DNA from: Methanolinea sp. UBA477
Lineage (GTDB): Archaea; Halobacteriota; Methanomicrobia; Methanomicrobiales; Methanospirillaceae
Direction of reading: 5' to 3'
Assembly: GCA_002509485.1 (NCBI GenBank)
Contig: DAWO01000069.1
Location: forward strand, 3,180 to 8,675
Length of the DNA: 5,496 nt
Shown here: piece after piece, positions 1-5,496 of the stretch
How positions within the stretch are numbered: the first letter of the stretch is position 1
Layout of the letters: each line of letters begins with the position of its first letter
Notes under the pieces: model-generated
The model's input: the letters and a program-made list of their open reading frames with translations, nothing else
Database searches by the model: none
What the model was told of the DNA's origin: nothing
Position numbers and translations under genes: made by a program

Positions 1-97
1 CCAGGGAAACTGGAAGAACAGGGGGGACGGCATGCGTGCCCGGCGGCGGGATGCCCAATACGAAAAAATGCTCGGGAATCAGTACCGGGAAGGTTAA
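1..97 (+). CDS. 3' end of an unrecognised protein (partial)
   Basis: This is the tail of a gene that enters from the left edge. The frame whose first complete codon is at base 2 stays open for 31 codons and ends in TAA at 95-97. The visible residues include NWKNRGDGMRARRRDAQYEK and then MLGNQYREG, a basic, charged, probably helical C-terminus without cysteines or membrane segments. I prefer this frame over the two others, which are also open here, because its composition (Arg, Lys, Asp, Asn, Tyr, Gln) is that of an ordinary soluble protein, while the others are rich in Gly, Pro and Cys. The family cannot be named from so short a piece. The next gene begins 158 bases later behind its own promoter, so the two are probably not co-transcribed. 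Confidence 0.45.
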   Translation, partial: QGNWKNRGDGMRARRRDAQYEKMLGNQYREG

Positions 98-132
98 TCG
101 CATGTGATGGGCATAGTCCGGCCACACATCTC

Positions 133-168
133 ACCGGAAATAGCGGGGGATAGCCTCCCCACGGTTCC
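133..168. repeat. G/C-rich hairpin downstream of the partial gene
   Basis: GGGG at 145-148 can pair with CCCC at 157-160 around a GATAGCCT centre. The flanks can add weak outer pairing (GGAA at 136-139 with TTCC at 165-168). It lies about 50 bases after the stop of the upstream gene. No T-rich tract follows, so calling it a terminator is only a guess. Its core GGATAGCC plus CCCCAC reappears in inverted orientation in the hairpin at 4693-4715. Confidence 0.3.
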
Positions 169-205
169 ATTCAAGGATGAAAAGCCGGTTGGATACGAAA
201 ACGGG

Positions 206-213
206 TATTTTTA
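206..213 (+). promoter_or_regulatory. TATA-like box of the flavoprotein gene
   Basis: TATTTTTA at 206-213 stands out in GC-rich surroundings and is preceded by an A-rich stretch (CGAAAACGGG) that could serve as a TFB recognition element. An archaeal start about 25 bases downstream would fall near 235, giving a leader of about 20 bases that includes the SD site at 245-249. Confidence 0.5.
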
Positions 214-244
214 TCTCTCCTCCACACAACCACCTTCATACAGC

Positions 245-249
245 GAGGA
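245..249 (+). promoter_or_regulatory. Ribosome binding site GAGGA
   Basis: GAGGA ends six bases before the ATG at 256. A nearer ATG at 251 reads only two codons before TGA, so this site and the family alignment together fix the start at 256. Confidence 0.55.
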
Positions 250-255
250 TATGCC

Positions 256-927
256 ATGAAGGTGATCGGAATCAATGCAAGCCCCAGGGGCAAAGAGAGC
301 AGGACACGAAGACTCGTCGAGGCGGTGCTATCAGGAGCAAAAGAAGAAGGGGCAAAGACGGATTTTATCGACATATATCCACTCGATATCAAGTACTGCA
401 CCGCATGCGGTGCCTGCTACGCGAGTGGCGAATGCACCCTGTTTGACGATATGCCGGAACTCTACGACCGGATGCTCGATGCCGACGGGATCGTGCTCGG
501 GGCCCCGAACTACATCGATTCGATACCCGCACCCTTAAAAGCGGTCTTTGACCGGCTCGCCGATGCCATCCATTGCCAGATGTTCCGCGGGAAATACGGG
601 TGTTCCGTCTGCACGGCGGGCGGGAGCAACCACGACGAGATCGTCAGGTACCTGAACCATGTCCTGATCTCTCTCGGGGCAACGGCCGTCGGCGGCGTGG
701 GAGCCGCGGTCGGAAGCGACCCTGCAGCGCTTCCGAAGGCCGAAGAGGAGGCCTTCATGCTCGGCAGGACACTGGTCGGATCGATCCGCGGAGAGCACAG
801 GTTCCCCGAACAGGAGCAGATCCACGACGAACGGCAGAAGTATTTTTCCCGGCTCGTGAAGGCGAACAGGGATACCTGGCCCCACGAGTTTGAATGGCAC
901 GTCGGGATGGGCTGGATCGAGGAGTAA
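256..927 (+). CDS. Iron-sulfur flavoprotein (Isf-like, NADPH-dependent FMN reductase fold)
   Basis: This 223-residue cytoplasmic protein has a flavodoxin-like FMN domain with a compact iron-sulfur motif. Seen in the sequence: an N-terminal beta strand (MKVIGINASP), an FMN phosphate loop SPRGKESRT (9-17), then Cys48, Cys51, Cys54 and Cys60 in the spacing CX2CX2CX5C, followed by APNYIDSIPAPLKAVFDR (83-100) and TAGGS (120-124), both typical of the FMN-site loops. The Trp-rich end (EFEWHVGMGWIEE) is also usual for relatives. In the characterised Methanosarcina Isf, such cysteines hold a [4Fe-4S] cluster next to FMN, and the homodimer takes electrons from ferredoxin and can reduce O2 or H2O2. Electron transfer or oxidant detoxification is therefore the likely role, but methanogens carry many paralogues and the substrate here is not known. 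Length and start agree with the family, and there is no sign of damage. It appears to be transcribed alone. Confidence 0.92.
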   Translation: MKVIGINASPRGKESRTRRLVEAVLSGAKEEGAKTDFIDIYPLDIKYCTACGACYASGECTLFDDMPELYDRMLDADGIVLGAPNYIDSIPAPLKAVFDRLADAIHCQMFRGKYGCSVCTAGGSNHDEIVRYLNHVLISLGATAVGGVGAAVGSDPAALPKAEEEAFMLGRTLVGSIRGEHRFPEQEQIHDERQKYFSRLVKANRDTWPHEFEWHVGMGWIEE

Positions 928-951
928 GCCTGCTGGAGAGGAGAGGATCGG

Positions 952-983
952 CAGGATCCCATGGACCATGGGAAAAAATCCTG
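952..983. repeat. Nested inverted repeat after the flavoprotein gene
   Basis: CCCATGG (958-964) and CCATGGG (966-972) form a near-perfect palindrome around one A. It is enclosed by CAGGAT (952-957) and ATCCTG (978-983), with five unpaired As (973-977) on one side. As RNA this can fold into a two-part hairpin 25 bases after the flavoprotein stop. No T tract follows, so it may be a 3'-end or processing structure, or a protein-binding palindrome; the sequence does not decide which. Confidence 0.45.
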
Positions 984-1089
984 TACCGGCTAGGACCGAC
1001 ATGGATCTTCTGATCCTGGCCGGGAACCACTGCCTGCCAGACTTTTGGGGGCCGGCATACATCCGGCGAATGAAAAGGATCTCACCCCA

Positions 1090-1099
1090 AATATTTTTT
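1090..1099 (+). promoter_or_regulatory. TATA-like box of the UPF0182 gene
   Basis: AATATTTTTT at 1090-1099 is the only strongly AT-rich block in this gap. With the usual distance of about 26 bases from box centre to start site, transcription would begin within a few bases of the GTG at 1126, or at it. No SD-like sequence lies between the box and the GTG, so the message is probably leaderless. Confidence 0.5.
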
Positions 1100-1125
1100 G
1101 CCAGGCAGAACCCTAATACCATCAG

Positions 1126-3828
1126 GTGAAATCTGATACTATTACACGAATCGTACTGGTTGGCCTGCTTGCAGTATTTGTAATCTTCATGCTGCTCGCA
1201 GGATTCCTCGGCGACCTGTACTGGTTCCTGGAGATCGGCTACGAGGATGTCTTCCTCTCCATCATAACCACGCGTATCATTCTCGGTATCGCGGGGTTTG
1301 CGGTATTTTTTGGCGTTTCGTACGGGTGTGCGATAATTGCGGCCCGGACGGCGTCAGGATCGCTTGGCCGCCCGCCAGGCGGAAAGCAGGGTATTGCGGC
1401 TCTCGCGCTCTTCGCAAGCCTCATCGCCGGCCTGAACCTCTCTGCGGCATGGGAGACGGTCCTCCGGTTCTTCGCGCAGGTCCCGTTTGGCGTATCTGAC
1501 CCGGTCTTTTCCCAGGATATCGGGTTTTACGTCTTCTCGCTGCCGTTTTATTCCCTGGTCCTCTCGTTTCTCCTCGGACTCTTCATATTCGCCGCAATCC
1601 TCTCTGCGCTGGCGTTTCTCTTCCAGGTTCTCGTGGTGAGAGTCAGGGGCGGACAGTTCCCGACATTCGATATCGAGGCGGAGAGGGAACCGGTATGGGG
1701 GGTCTTCTTCAGCGACTTCCTTCCGCAGCTGAACATCCTGCTCTTCCTGGTCTTCGTGGTGCTCGCCGCCCGGCTCTGGCTGTTCCGGTACTCCATCCTG
1801 TATTCGTCCACCGGGGCGGTCTTTGGTGCAGGGTACACCGATATCCACATCACGCTGCCTGTCATCACGATACTCTCTGTCGTGGCGCTGATCATCGGTA
1901 TCGGCTTTCTGCTAAACGAGAAGATCCAGCGAAGAGAGGTGATCATATACAGTATCGCCGCGTTTGCGGGAATTGCCATAATCGGGATCGTCGTGGCCCT
2001 CCTCGTCCAGTCGCTGGTCGTCGAGCCCGACGAGTTCACCCTGGAAAAGCAGTACCTCGATTACAACATCCAGAATACGCTGGATGCATATGACCTCTCC
2101 CGGGCAGAGGAACAGATATTCCCGGTCAATTACACCCTGACAGCGGAGGATATCAGGGAGAACCGGGCGACAGTGGAGAATATCCGGTTATGGGACTGGA
2201 GACCACTCAAGTCCACCTACGAGCAGCTGCAGCTCTTCCGGACCTATTACCAGTTCTACGACGTCGACGTGGACCGCTACATGGTGGACGGTATGTACAA
2301 ACAGGTGCTGATCTCTCCGCGGGAGATGGATATAAGAAGCCTGCCCGCACAGGCCCAGACATGGGTCAACCAGCACCTGGTCTATACCCACGGATACGGC
2401 GTGGTGATGAACCCGGTGGACGTGGTCACGACTGAAGGTCTCCCCGACTTCTACATCAAGGATATCCCCCCAACGTCACCGTATTTCACGATCGACGAGC
2501 CCCGGATCTACTATGGAGAGGGCGCCGCCAGTTATGCGGTGACCCGGACCAGCACCGACGAGTTCGATTACCCTGCAGGCGACCAGAATATCTATACCGG
2601 TTATGACGGAACCGGTGGCGTCGCACTGGACGGGATTGTGAAGAAACTGATCTATGCGATAAAGTTCAACTCCATCGAGCTTCTGGTCTCCGGGTCAATG
2701 ACACCCGACAGCCGGCTGCTTTTCAACCGGAATGTCGCCGAAAGAACTGCACAGATTGCCCCGTTCCTCTCCTATGACACCGACCCCTACATCGTTGTCG
2801 CAGACGGGAGGCTCTACTGGATCATCGATGCATACACGACCACCGATGCATACCCGTACTCCGAACCGGTGATGGCCGGGAACATCGGGTCGGGAGAGCG
2901 GTTGAACTATATCCGGAACAGCGTGAAGGTGGTCGTGGATGCCTACAACGGGGACGTCTCATACTACATCATCGACCCGGAGGACCCGATGGTATCGACC
3001 TATGACAGGATGTTCCCCGGCGTCTTCCAGGGGATCGAGGAGATGCCGGACTCGCTCAGTTCACACCTCAGGTACCCTGAAGACATCTTCCGGATACAGG
3101 CCCAGCTCTACACAATATACCACATGAAGGACCCGCGGGTCTTCTACAACAGGGAAGACGCCTGGGTCATCCCTGACGAGCTCTACCGCCAGCAGAGGCA
3201 GCAGATGGTGCCCTACTACATCATCATGAAACTCCCCGGCGAGGAGGGGGAGGAGTTCATCATGATGCTCCCGTTCACCCCGAGGAACAAGGAGAACCTG
3301 ATCGGGTGGATGGCGGCGCGTTCCGACCAGCCGGTCTATGGCGATCTCCTGGTCTACCAGTTCTCCAAGCAGGAACTCACCTACGGACCCATGCAGGTGG
3401 AGGCGAGGATCGACCAGGATACAGCAATCTCGCAGGATATCACACTCTGGTCCCAGTCCGGGTCCTCGGTTCTCCGGGGAAACACGCTGATCATCCCGAT
3501 AGAGAATTCGTTGCTCTACGTCGAGCCGCTCTATCTCGAGGCTACCGAGAGAGGAACGCTTCCGCAGTTAAAGCGGGTGATCGTGGCATACAACGACCGC
3601 CTGACCATGCAGGAGACACTCTCCGACGCACTCTCGGTCATCTTCGAGGAGAGAACCGGGACCACAGAGGGCGGGGAGGAGCCCCAACCCCCCATCAGCG
3701 AAACAGATCTCGAGCGGCTTGCCCGCATCGCCGACCTGTATGACCGGGCGCAGCAGGCGCTTGCCAGGGGAGACCTCGGGCAGTACCAGAGGTATTTCGA
3801 CGAGATCGGAGACCTGGTAAAAGGATAG
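1126..3828 (+). CDS. UPF0182 family large integral membrane protein
   Basis: This 900-residue protein matches the UPF0182 (COG1615) family over its whole length. I see seven hydrophobic segments, at about 8-28, 50-72, 88-107, 141-172, 203-222, 243-264 and 272-298. A large hydrophilic domain (about 300-900) follows, probably on the outer face of the membrane. Family hallmarks are intact: IGFYVFSLPFY (132-142), YLDYNIQNTLDAY (310-322), LWDWRPL (355-361), YTHGYGVVMNPV (420-431), TTEGLPDFYIKDIPP (435-449), YWIIDAY (564-570), and RIDQDTAISQDITLW (761-775) leading to the LLYVEPLYLEA region (796-806). The tail after 840 holds an acidic, Pro-rich linker and a helical end. The biochemical function of the family is unknown. 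The start is a GTG; the next in-frame Met (residue 22) would cut into the first membrane helix, which supports the GTG. The gene stands alone, 198 bases after its neighbour. No frameshift or internal stop is present. Confidence 0.95.
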   Translation: MKSDTITRIVLVGLLAVFVIFMLLAGFLGDLYWFLEIGYEDVFLSIITTRIILGIAGFAVFFGVSYGCAIIAARTASGSLGRPPGGKQGIAALALFASLIAGLNLSAAWETVLRFFAQVPFGVSDPVFSQDIGFYVFSLPFYSLVLSFLLGLFIFAAILSALAFLFQVLVVRVRGGQFPTFDIEAEREPVWGVFFSDFLPQLNILLFLVFVVLAARLWLFRYSILYSSTGAVFGAGYTDIHITLPVITILSVVALIIGIGFLLNEKIQRREVIIYSIAAFAGIAIIGIVVALLVQSLVVEPDEFTLEKQYLDYNIQNTLDAYDLSRAEEQIFPVNYTLTAEDIRENRATVENIRLWDWRPLKSTYEQLQLFRTYYQFYDVDVDRYMVDGMYKQVLISPREMDIRSLPAQAQTWVNQHLVYTHGYGVVMNPVDVVTTEGLPDFYIKDIPPTSPYFTIDEPRIYYGEGAASYAVTRTSTDEFDYPAGDQNIYTGYDGTGGVALDGIVKKLIYAIKFNSIELLVSGSMTPDSRLLFNRNVAERTAQIAPFLSYDTDPYIVVADGRLYWIIDAYTTTDAYPYSEPVMAGNIGSGERLNYIRNSVKVVVDAYNGDVSYYIIDPEDPMVSTYDRMFPGVFQGIEEMPDSLSSHLRYPEDIFRIQAQLYTIYHMKDPRVFYNREDAWVIPDELYRQQRQQMVPYYIIMKLPGEEGEEFIMMLPFTPRNKENLIGWMAARSDQPVYGDLLVYQFSKQELTYGPMQVEARIDQDTAISQDITLWSQSGSSVLRGNTLIIPIENSLLYVEPLYLEATERGTLPQLKRVIVAYNDRLTMQETLSDALSVIFEERTGTTEGGEEPQPPISETDLERLARIADLYDRAQQALARGDLGQYQRYFDEIGDLVKG

Positions 3829-3857
3829 GGAGGATCCGAAGCATCCCTCTCTTTCGA
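3827..3857 (+). terminator. Possible terminator after the UPF0182 gene
   Basis: AGGGA (3827-3831, overlapping the TAG stop) can pair with TCCCT (3844-3848). A pyrimidine-rich run with several Ts (CTCTCTTTCGATCTTCT) follows. Archaeal termination often relies on T-rich tracts with or without a weak hairpin. The stem is short and its loop long, so confidence is low. Confidence 0.3.
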
Positions 3858-3879
3858 TCTTCTGAACCATCACCATCTG

Positions 3880-3889
3880 TATAATTTAT
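3880..3889 (+). promoter_or_regulatory. TATA-like box upstream of the DUF333 gene
   Basis: TATAATTTAT at 3880-3889 is a good archaeal TATA box in a GC-rich background. A start site near 3910 would give a leader of about 100 bases before the ATG at 4008. A second candidate, CTATATCC at 3936-3943, would give a leader of about 40 bases. Confidence 0.5.
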
Positions 3890-3933
3890 CATCTCCCGAT
3901 GGCAATGTCAGGATGGGAATGGAGACTGGATCC

Positions 3934-3954
3934 GGCTATATCCGGAGATATACC
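3934..3954 (+). repeat. Inverted repeat in the DUF333 leader
   Basis: TATATC (3937-3942) and GATATA (3947-3952) form a perfect 6-bp stem closed by a CGGA loop. GG (3934-3935) and CC (3953-3954) extend it across a bulged C. If transcription starts at the upstream TATA box, this would be a hairpin in the leader. If not, the AT-rich palindrome could itself be a promoter or operator element. Confidence 0.4.
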
Positions 3955-3994
3955 CTGCCATGGATGAGCGGGGCCGGAATGGATCTCCGTCCGC

Positions 3995-4001
3995 AGGTGA
4001 T
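3995..4001 (+). promoter_or_regulatory. Ribosome binding site AGGTGAT deciding the DUF333 start
   Basis: AGGTGAT ends six bases before the ATG at 4008 and closely matches the archaeal anti-SD complement. An in-frame ATG at 3960 would add 16 hydrophilic residues before the signal peptide and has only a distant GGAGAT, so 4008 is preferred. Confidence 0.7.
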
Positions 4002-4007
4002 ACAGAT

Positions 4008-4643
4008 ATGAACATATGCACAGGCATTGGCCTTGTTCTTCTCTTCGCACTCTGCCTCTCAATACCCGCAGCGGCAGACGACGGCATGGGGCCCATGATC
4101 GGGATGGCAGACCCTTCAGCGGTCTGGGCAGAGGAGATGGGATACGAATACCAGATCCGCACCAACGAAGACGGGAGCCAGTATGGCGTCATCATCCTCC
4201 CGGACGGATCGGAAGTGGATTCATGGCAGCTCTACCGCGAGGCCCACCCGCCAGAGGATGAGCCCATGATCGGGATGGCAAACCCTTCAGCGGTCTGGGC
4301 AGAGGAGATGGGATACGAATACCAGATCCGAACAAACCCGGATGGGAGCCAGTATGGCGTCATCATCCTCCCGGACGGATCGGAAGTGGATGCGTGGCAG
4401 CTCTATTACGAAGCCCATCCCACGCAGGAGATAGAGATCCGGAGCCCTGCAGAGATCGCAGCGGCCGCACTTGGACACGAGGGGTTCTCTCTCCAGAGCG
4501 ACAGGATGAACCAGTTCAGGACCGGAAACAACCAGAGGAGCCGCCTGAACCTGTTCCTCGGGGCTGATGCAGGAGGAGAACCGGTGCAGGGACAGAGCAG
4601 GATCATGCAGCAGCTGTCCGTTCATTCCCGCCTCGTACAGTAA
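4008..4643 (+). CDS. Predicted secreted protein with two tandem DUF333-like domains
   Basis: This 211-residue protein starts with a hydrophobic signal segment (residues 3-22) and a probable signal peptidase site after AAA (21-23). There is no lipobox, and the n-region has no Lys or Arg, which is odd. Two copies of a domain of about 52 residues follow, at 30-81 and 87-138, beginning MIGMADPSAVWAEEMGYEY and ending in LPDGSEVDSWQLYREAHP or a close variant. They resemble DUF333, whose usual pattern is NPA..YC...G....., then GxC.LPDG..C..W.LYRG.C. Here the cysteine positions hold Ala, Ile, Val and His, so both copies are free of cysteine. The tail (139-211) is rich in Gln, Arg, Ser and Asn and is not recognised. 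Function is unknown; the family is often found in exported or lipid-anchored proteins. The ORF could start 48 bases earlier, but the SD supports this start. The neighbours suggest no partner. Confidence 0.8.
   Translation: MNICTGIGLVLLFALCLSIPAAADDGMGPMIGMADPSAVWAEEMGYEYQIRTNEDGSQYGVIILPDGSEVDSWQLYREAHPPEDEPMIGMANPSAVWAEEMGYEYQIRTNPDGSQYGVIILPDGSEVDAWQLYYEAHPTQEIEIRSPAEIAAAALGHEGFSLQSDRMNQFRTGNNQRSRLNLFLGADAGGEPVQGQSRIMQQLSVHSRLVQ
4092..4250 (+). repeat. Tandem intragenic duplication, copy 1
   Basis: This 159-base unit encodes residues 29-81 of the DUF333 protein. Compared by eye with copy 2, it differs at 15 positions (about 91% identity), giving 4 amino acid changes in 53 (Asp/Asn, Glu/Pro, Ser/Ala, Arg/Tyr) and 7 synonymous codon changes. 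The unit-to-unit distance is 171 bases (57 codons), so reading frame is kept. Confidence 0.95.
4263..4421 (+). repeat. Tandem intragenic duplication, copy 2
   Basis: This is the second copy, encoding residues 86-138. The differences from copy 1 are clustered: two blocks of nearly 50 bases each are identical even at third codon positions, while changes concentrate around the ThrAsn-Glu/Pro-AspGly turn and the last dozen codons. That pattern suggests a recent duplication or gene conversion over part of the unit. Confidence 0.95.
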
Positions 4644-4692
4644 TGGCTCTTCGCTACGTGGTGTGGATAGGATTGATGAACCTGATACATTT

Positions 4693-4715
4693 TGTGGGGG
4701 CTATCCGCCCCCACA
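4693..4715. terminator. Strong GC hairpin after the DUF333 gene
   Basis: TGTGGGGGC (4693-4701) and GCCCCCACA (4707-4715) form a perfect 9-bp stem with the loop TATCC, 50 bases after the DUF333 stop. On the + strand it is followed by a C run and not by Ts, so intrinsic termination is uncertain. It may instead protect or process a 3' end, or be a copy of a dispersed intergenic hairpin. Confidence 0.4.
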
Positions 4716-4913
4716 CCCCCATGTACGATGCACACCGCCGCCCCCGAAATTACCGCGAGGCTGATTTACAGTCATAATTAAGCAATTAGGTATGAGTCAT
4801 GTGAGGACGCCCCGGCGGCGGTTCGGTGAATGAATTGGTATGTAGATAACAATTCGATTCAGTCTCCCCACACAAAACAGCGAGGAGGCACATTAATAGA
4901 ATACACCGGGAAA

Positions 4914-4965
4914 CGGGCGATCGGTGAGAGGGATGCTTTTCCTCGTAGATAGTGACCATCGCCCG
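4914..4965. repeat. Long imperfect inverted repeat in the gene-free stretch
   Basis: CGGGCGAT-C-GGT (4914-4925) pairs with ACCATCGCCCG (4955-4965) as an 11-bp stem with one bulged C. Inside the loop, GAGG (4928-4931) can pair with CCTC (4941-4944). A competing pairing, GGATGC (4931-4936) with GCATCC (4965-4970), shares base 4965 with the main stem. An AT-rich ATTAATAG lies just upstream (4892-4899). This could be a structured RNA or a regulatory site; the sequence alone does not show transcription. Confidence 0.4.
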
Positions 4966-5285
4966 CATCCCCCCTCTTTACTCCAGGATGTACCTGCGCC
5001 AGTATTGCAGTAAGTCCTGTTCAGTATTGTTTGCATCCATACCGGAACGTGCGAGAAGACTCCGGCCGGACTCCTGTAACTGCCCCTCTGCCGAAACGTC
5101 CCTCTCCGGGAGATGGCCACGGTATTGCATGCGTAACCTGCAAACGAGAAGGTCGGTTTATGTACCCTGCTTCACCGGTCGTTTCCCTAACCGCAATCCG
5201 GAGAACCTGTTTTGTCGATCTCCATGGATGCACCGGAACGATTGCGATCCTTATTCTCCAGTGCGAGAGAACAGGTAATATCATA

Positions 5286-5297
5286 CAGATATATCTG
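5286..5297 (+). promoter_or_regulatory. TATA-like palindrome upstream of the connectase gene
   Basis: CAGATATATCTG is a perfect 12-base palindrome whose core could be a TATA box. It is the best AT-rich element between here and the start codon. A start site near 5318 would imply a leader of about 120 bases. Confidence 0.35.
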
Positions 5298-5425
5298 CCA
5301 CGATACATGCGTGCGAGACGCTGCACGCTGACCGGATCGTATCCCGTTTCCTGATACGCGAGACGACGGATGGAGTTTTCGTGATGAGGCGTGCTGAACC
5401 GGGAGTCGCGATCCATCGTGCCGGC

Positions 5426-5431
5426 AGGTGG
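5426..5431 (+). promoter_or_regulatory. Ribosome binding site AGGTGG of the connectase gene
   Basis: AGGTGG ends eight bases before the ATG at 5440. A nearer ATG at 5435 runs into TGA after two codons, so 5440 is the start. Confidence 0.65.
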
Positions 5432-5439
5432 TCAATGAG

Positions 5440-5496
5440 ATGAGCCTTGTAATCTGTTATTCCGGGAAGAAGGGTGCGATCATAGCCGGGGATATG
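5440..5496 (+). CDS. 5' end of a DUF2121 / connectase-like protein (partial)
   Basis: The gene is cut by the right edge after 19 codons: MSLVICYSGKKGAIIAGDM. This resembles the N-terminus of the methanogen DUF2121 family, relatives of the 20S proteasome beta subunit. A member of this family has been described as connectase, a protein ligase that acts on a KDPGA-type motif in the methyltransferase subunit MtrA. After removal of the initiator Met, Ser would be residue 1, the expected nucleophile, and the Asp of AGD would be residue 17, the same number as the catalytic Asp17 of proteasome beta subunits. The region around residue 33, where a catalytic Lys would be expected, lies outside the window. 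The protein should be cytoplasmic. Other Ntn-hydrolase relatives, including a true proteasome beta subunit, are less likely because those usually carry a longer propeptide and begin TTTVG. Confidence 0.7.
   Translation, partial: MSLVICYSGKKGAIIAGDM

Larger units (their letters stand above)
4644..5439. other. Long gene-free stretch with several inverted repeats
   Basis: About 800 bases separate the DUF333 gene from the connectase start. Open frames of 60 to 131 codons overlap on both strands, but none has a convincing start signal, a recognisable domain or normal composition; they are rich in Arg, Ser, Pro and Cys, as expected for stop-poor non-coding GC-rich DNA. What can be seen is a strong GC hairpin (4693-4715), AT-rich patches (about 4764-4795 and 4889-4905), a second long inverted repeat (4914-4965), and a TATA-like palindrome with repeats in the presumed connectase leader (5286-5439). 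No tRNA, rRNA or transposase remnant was recognised. Confidence 0.6.

Noticed and set aside
535..1122. 195-codon minus-strand frame opposite the flavoprotein gene.
   Set aside because: It is antisense to a clearly conserved gene, and its length follows from that gene's codon bias.
890..1129. 79-codon plus-strand frame covering the gap before the UPF0182 gene.
   Set aside because: It starts inside the flavoprotein gene, overlaps the GTG start and the TATA-like box of the next gene, and has no recognisable features.
2827..2853. Direct repeat GATGCATAC in the UPF0182 gene, 18 bases apart.
   Set aside because: It encodes the family motif DAYTTTDAY, so coding constraint explains it.
3960..4007. 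Longer start of the DUF333 protein at the ATG at 3960.
   Set aside because: It would put 16 hydrophilic residues ahead of the signal peptide, and the AGGTGAT site points to 4008.
4882..4927. Strong SD-like GAGGAGG without an annotated gene.
   Set aside because: No ATG, GTG or TTG lies at a usable distance, and an ATT start would give only 11 codons before TGA.
4786..4968. 60-codon minus-strand frame with a hydrophobic stretch (CILLMCLLAVLCGE) and a G-rich block before its starts.
   Set aside because: It could be a small membrane protein, but the G-rich block is too close to the first ATG, the rest looks random and it overlaps the inverted repeat at 4914-4965. Homologues would be needed to accept it.
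5021..5416. 131-codon open frame on the minus strand, the longest of several overlapping frames at 4893-5435.
   Set aside because: Composition is Arg/Pro/Ser-rich without a domain, and equally long frames overlap it on both strands, as expected for stop-poor non-coding DNA.

Overview
The window looks like chromosomal DNA of a methanogenic archaeon, most likely of the Methanomicrobiales (Methanoculleus-like). The grounds are: GC-rich genes preceded by archaeal TATA-like boxes and Shine-Dalgarno (SD) sites of the AGGTGAT/AGGTGG type; a methanogen-type iron-sulfur flavoprotein; a UPF0182 membrane protein; and, at the right edge, the start of a protein resembling the methanogen-restricted DUF2121/connectase family. 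The genus is an inference.

Layout, all on the + strand: (1) 1-97, the last 31 codons of an unrecognised gene. (2) 256-927, an Isf-type flavoprotein with a compact four-cysteine cluster motif, behind its own promoter. (3) 1126-3828, a full-length 900-residue UPF0182 protein that starts with GTG. A TATA-like box lies about 32 bases upstream of that GTG and no SD is visible, which suggests a leaderless mRNA. (4) 4008-4643, a predicted secreted protein built from two nearly identical DUF333-like domains that lack the family's cysteines. (5) 4644-5439, about 800 bases with no convincing gene but several strong inverted repeats. (6) 5440-5496, the first 19 codons of the putative connectase, cut by the window end.

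The genes are separated by 110 to 800 bases and most have their own promoter-like boxes, so this reads as a string of single-gene units and not one operon. No pathway obviously links them: one redox flavoprotein, two envelope or exported proteins of unknown function, and one cytoplasmic protein ligase. No rRNA, tRNA, CRISPR array, transposase or insertion sequence was seen. The items most worth a second look are the duplicated cysteine-free DUF333 protein, the connectase start with its long leader, the leaderless GTG start of the UPF0182 gene, and the structured gene-free stretch before the connectase.
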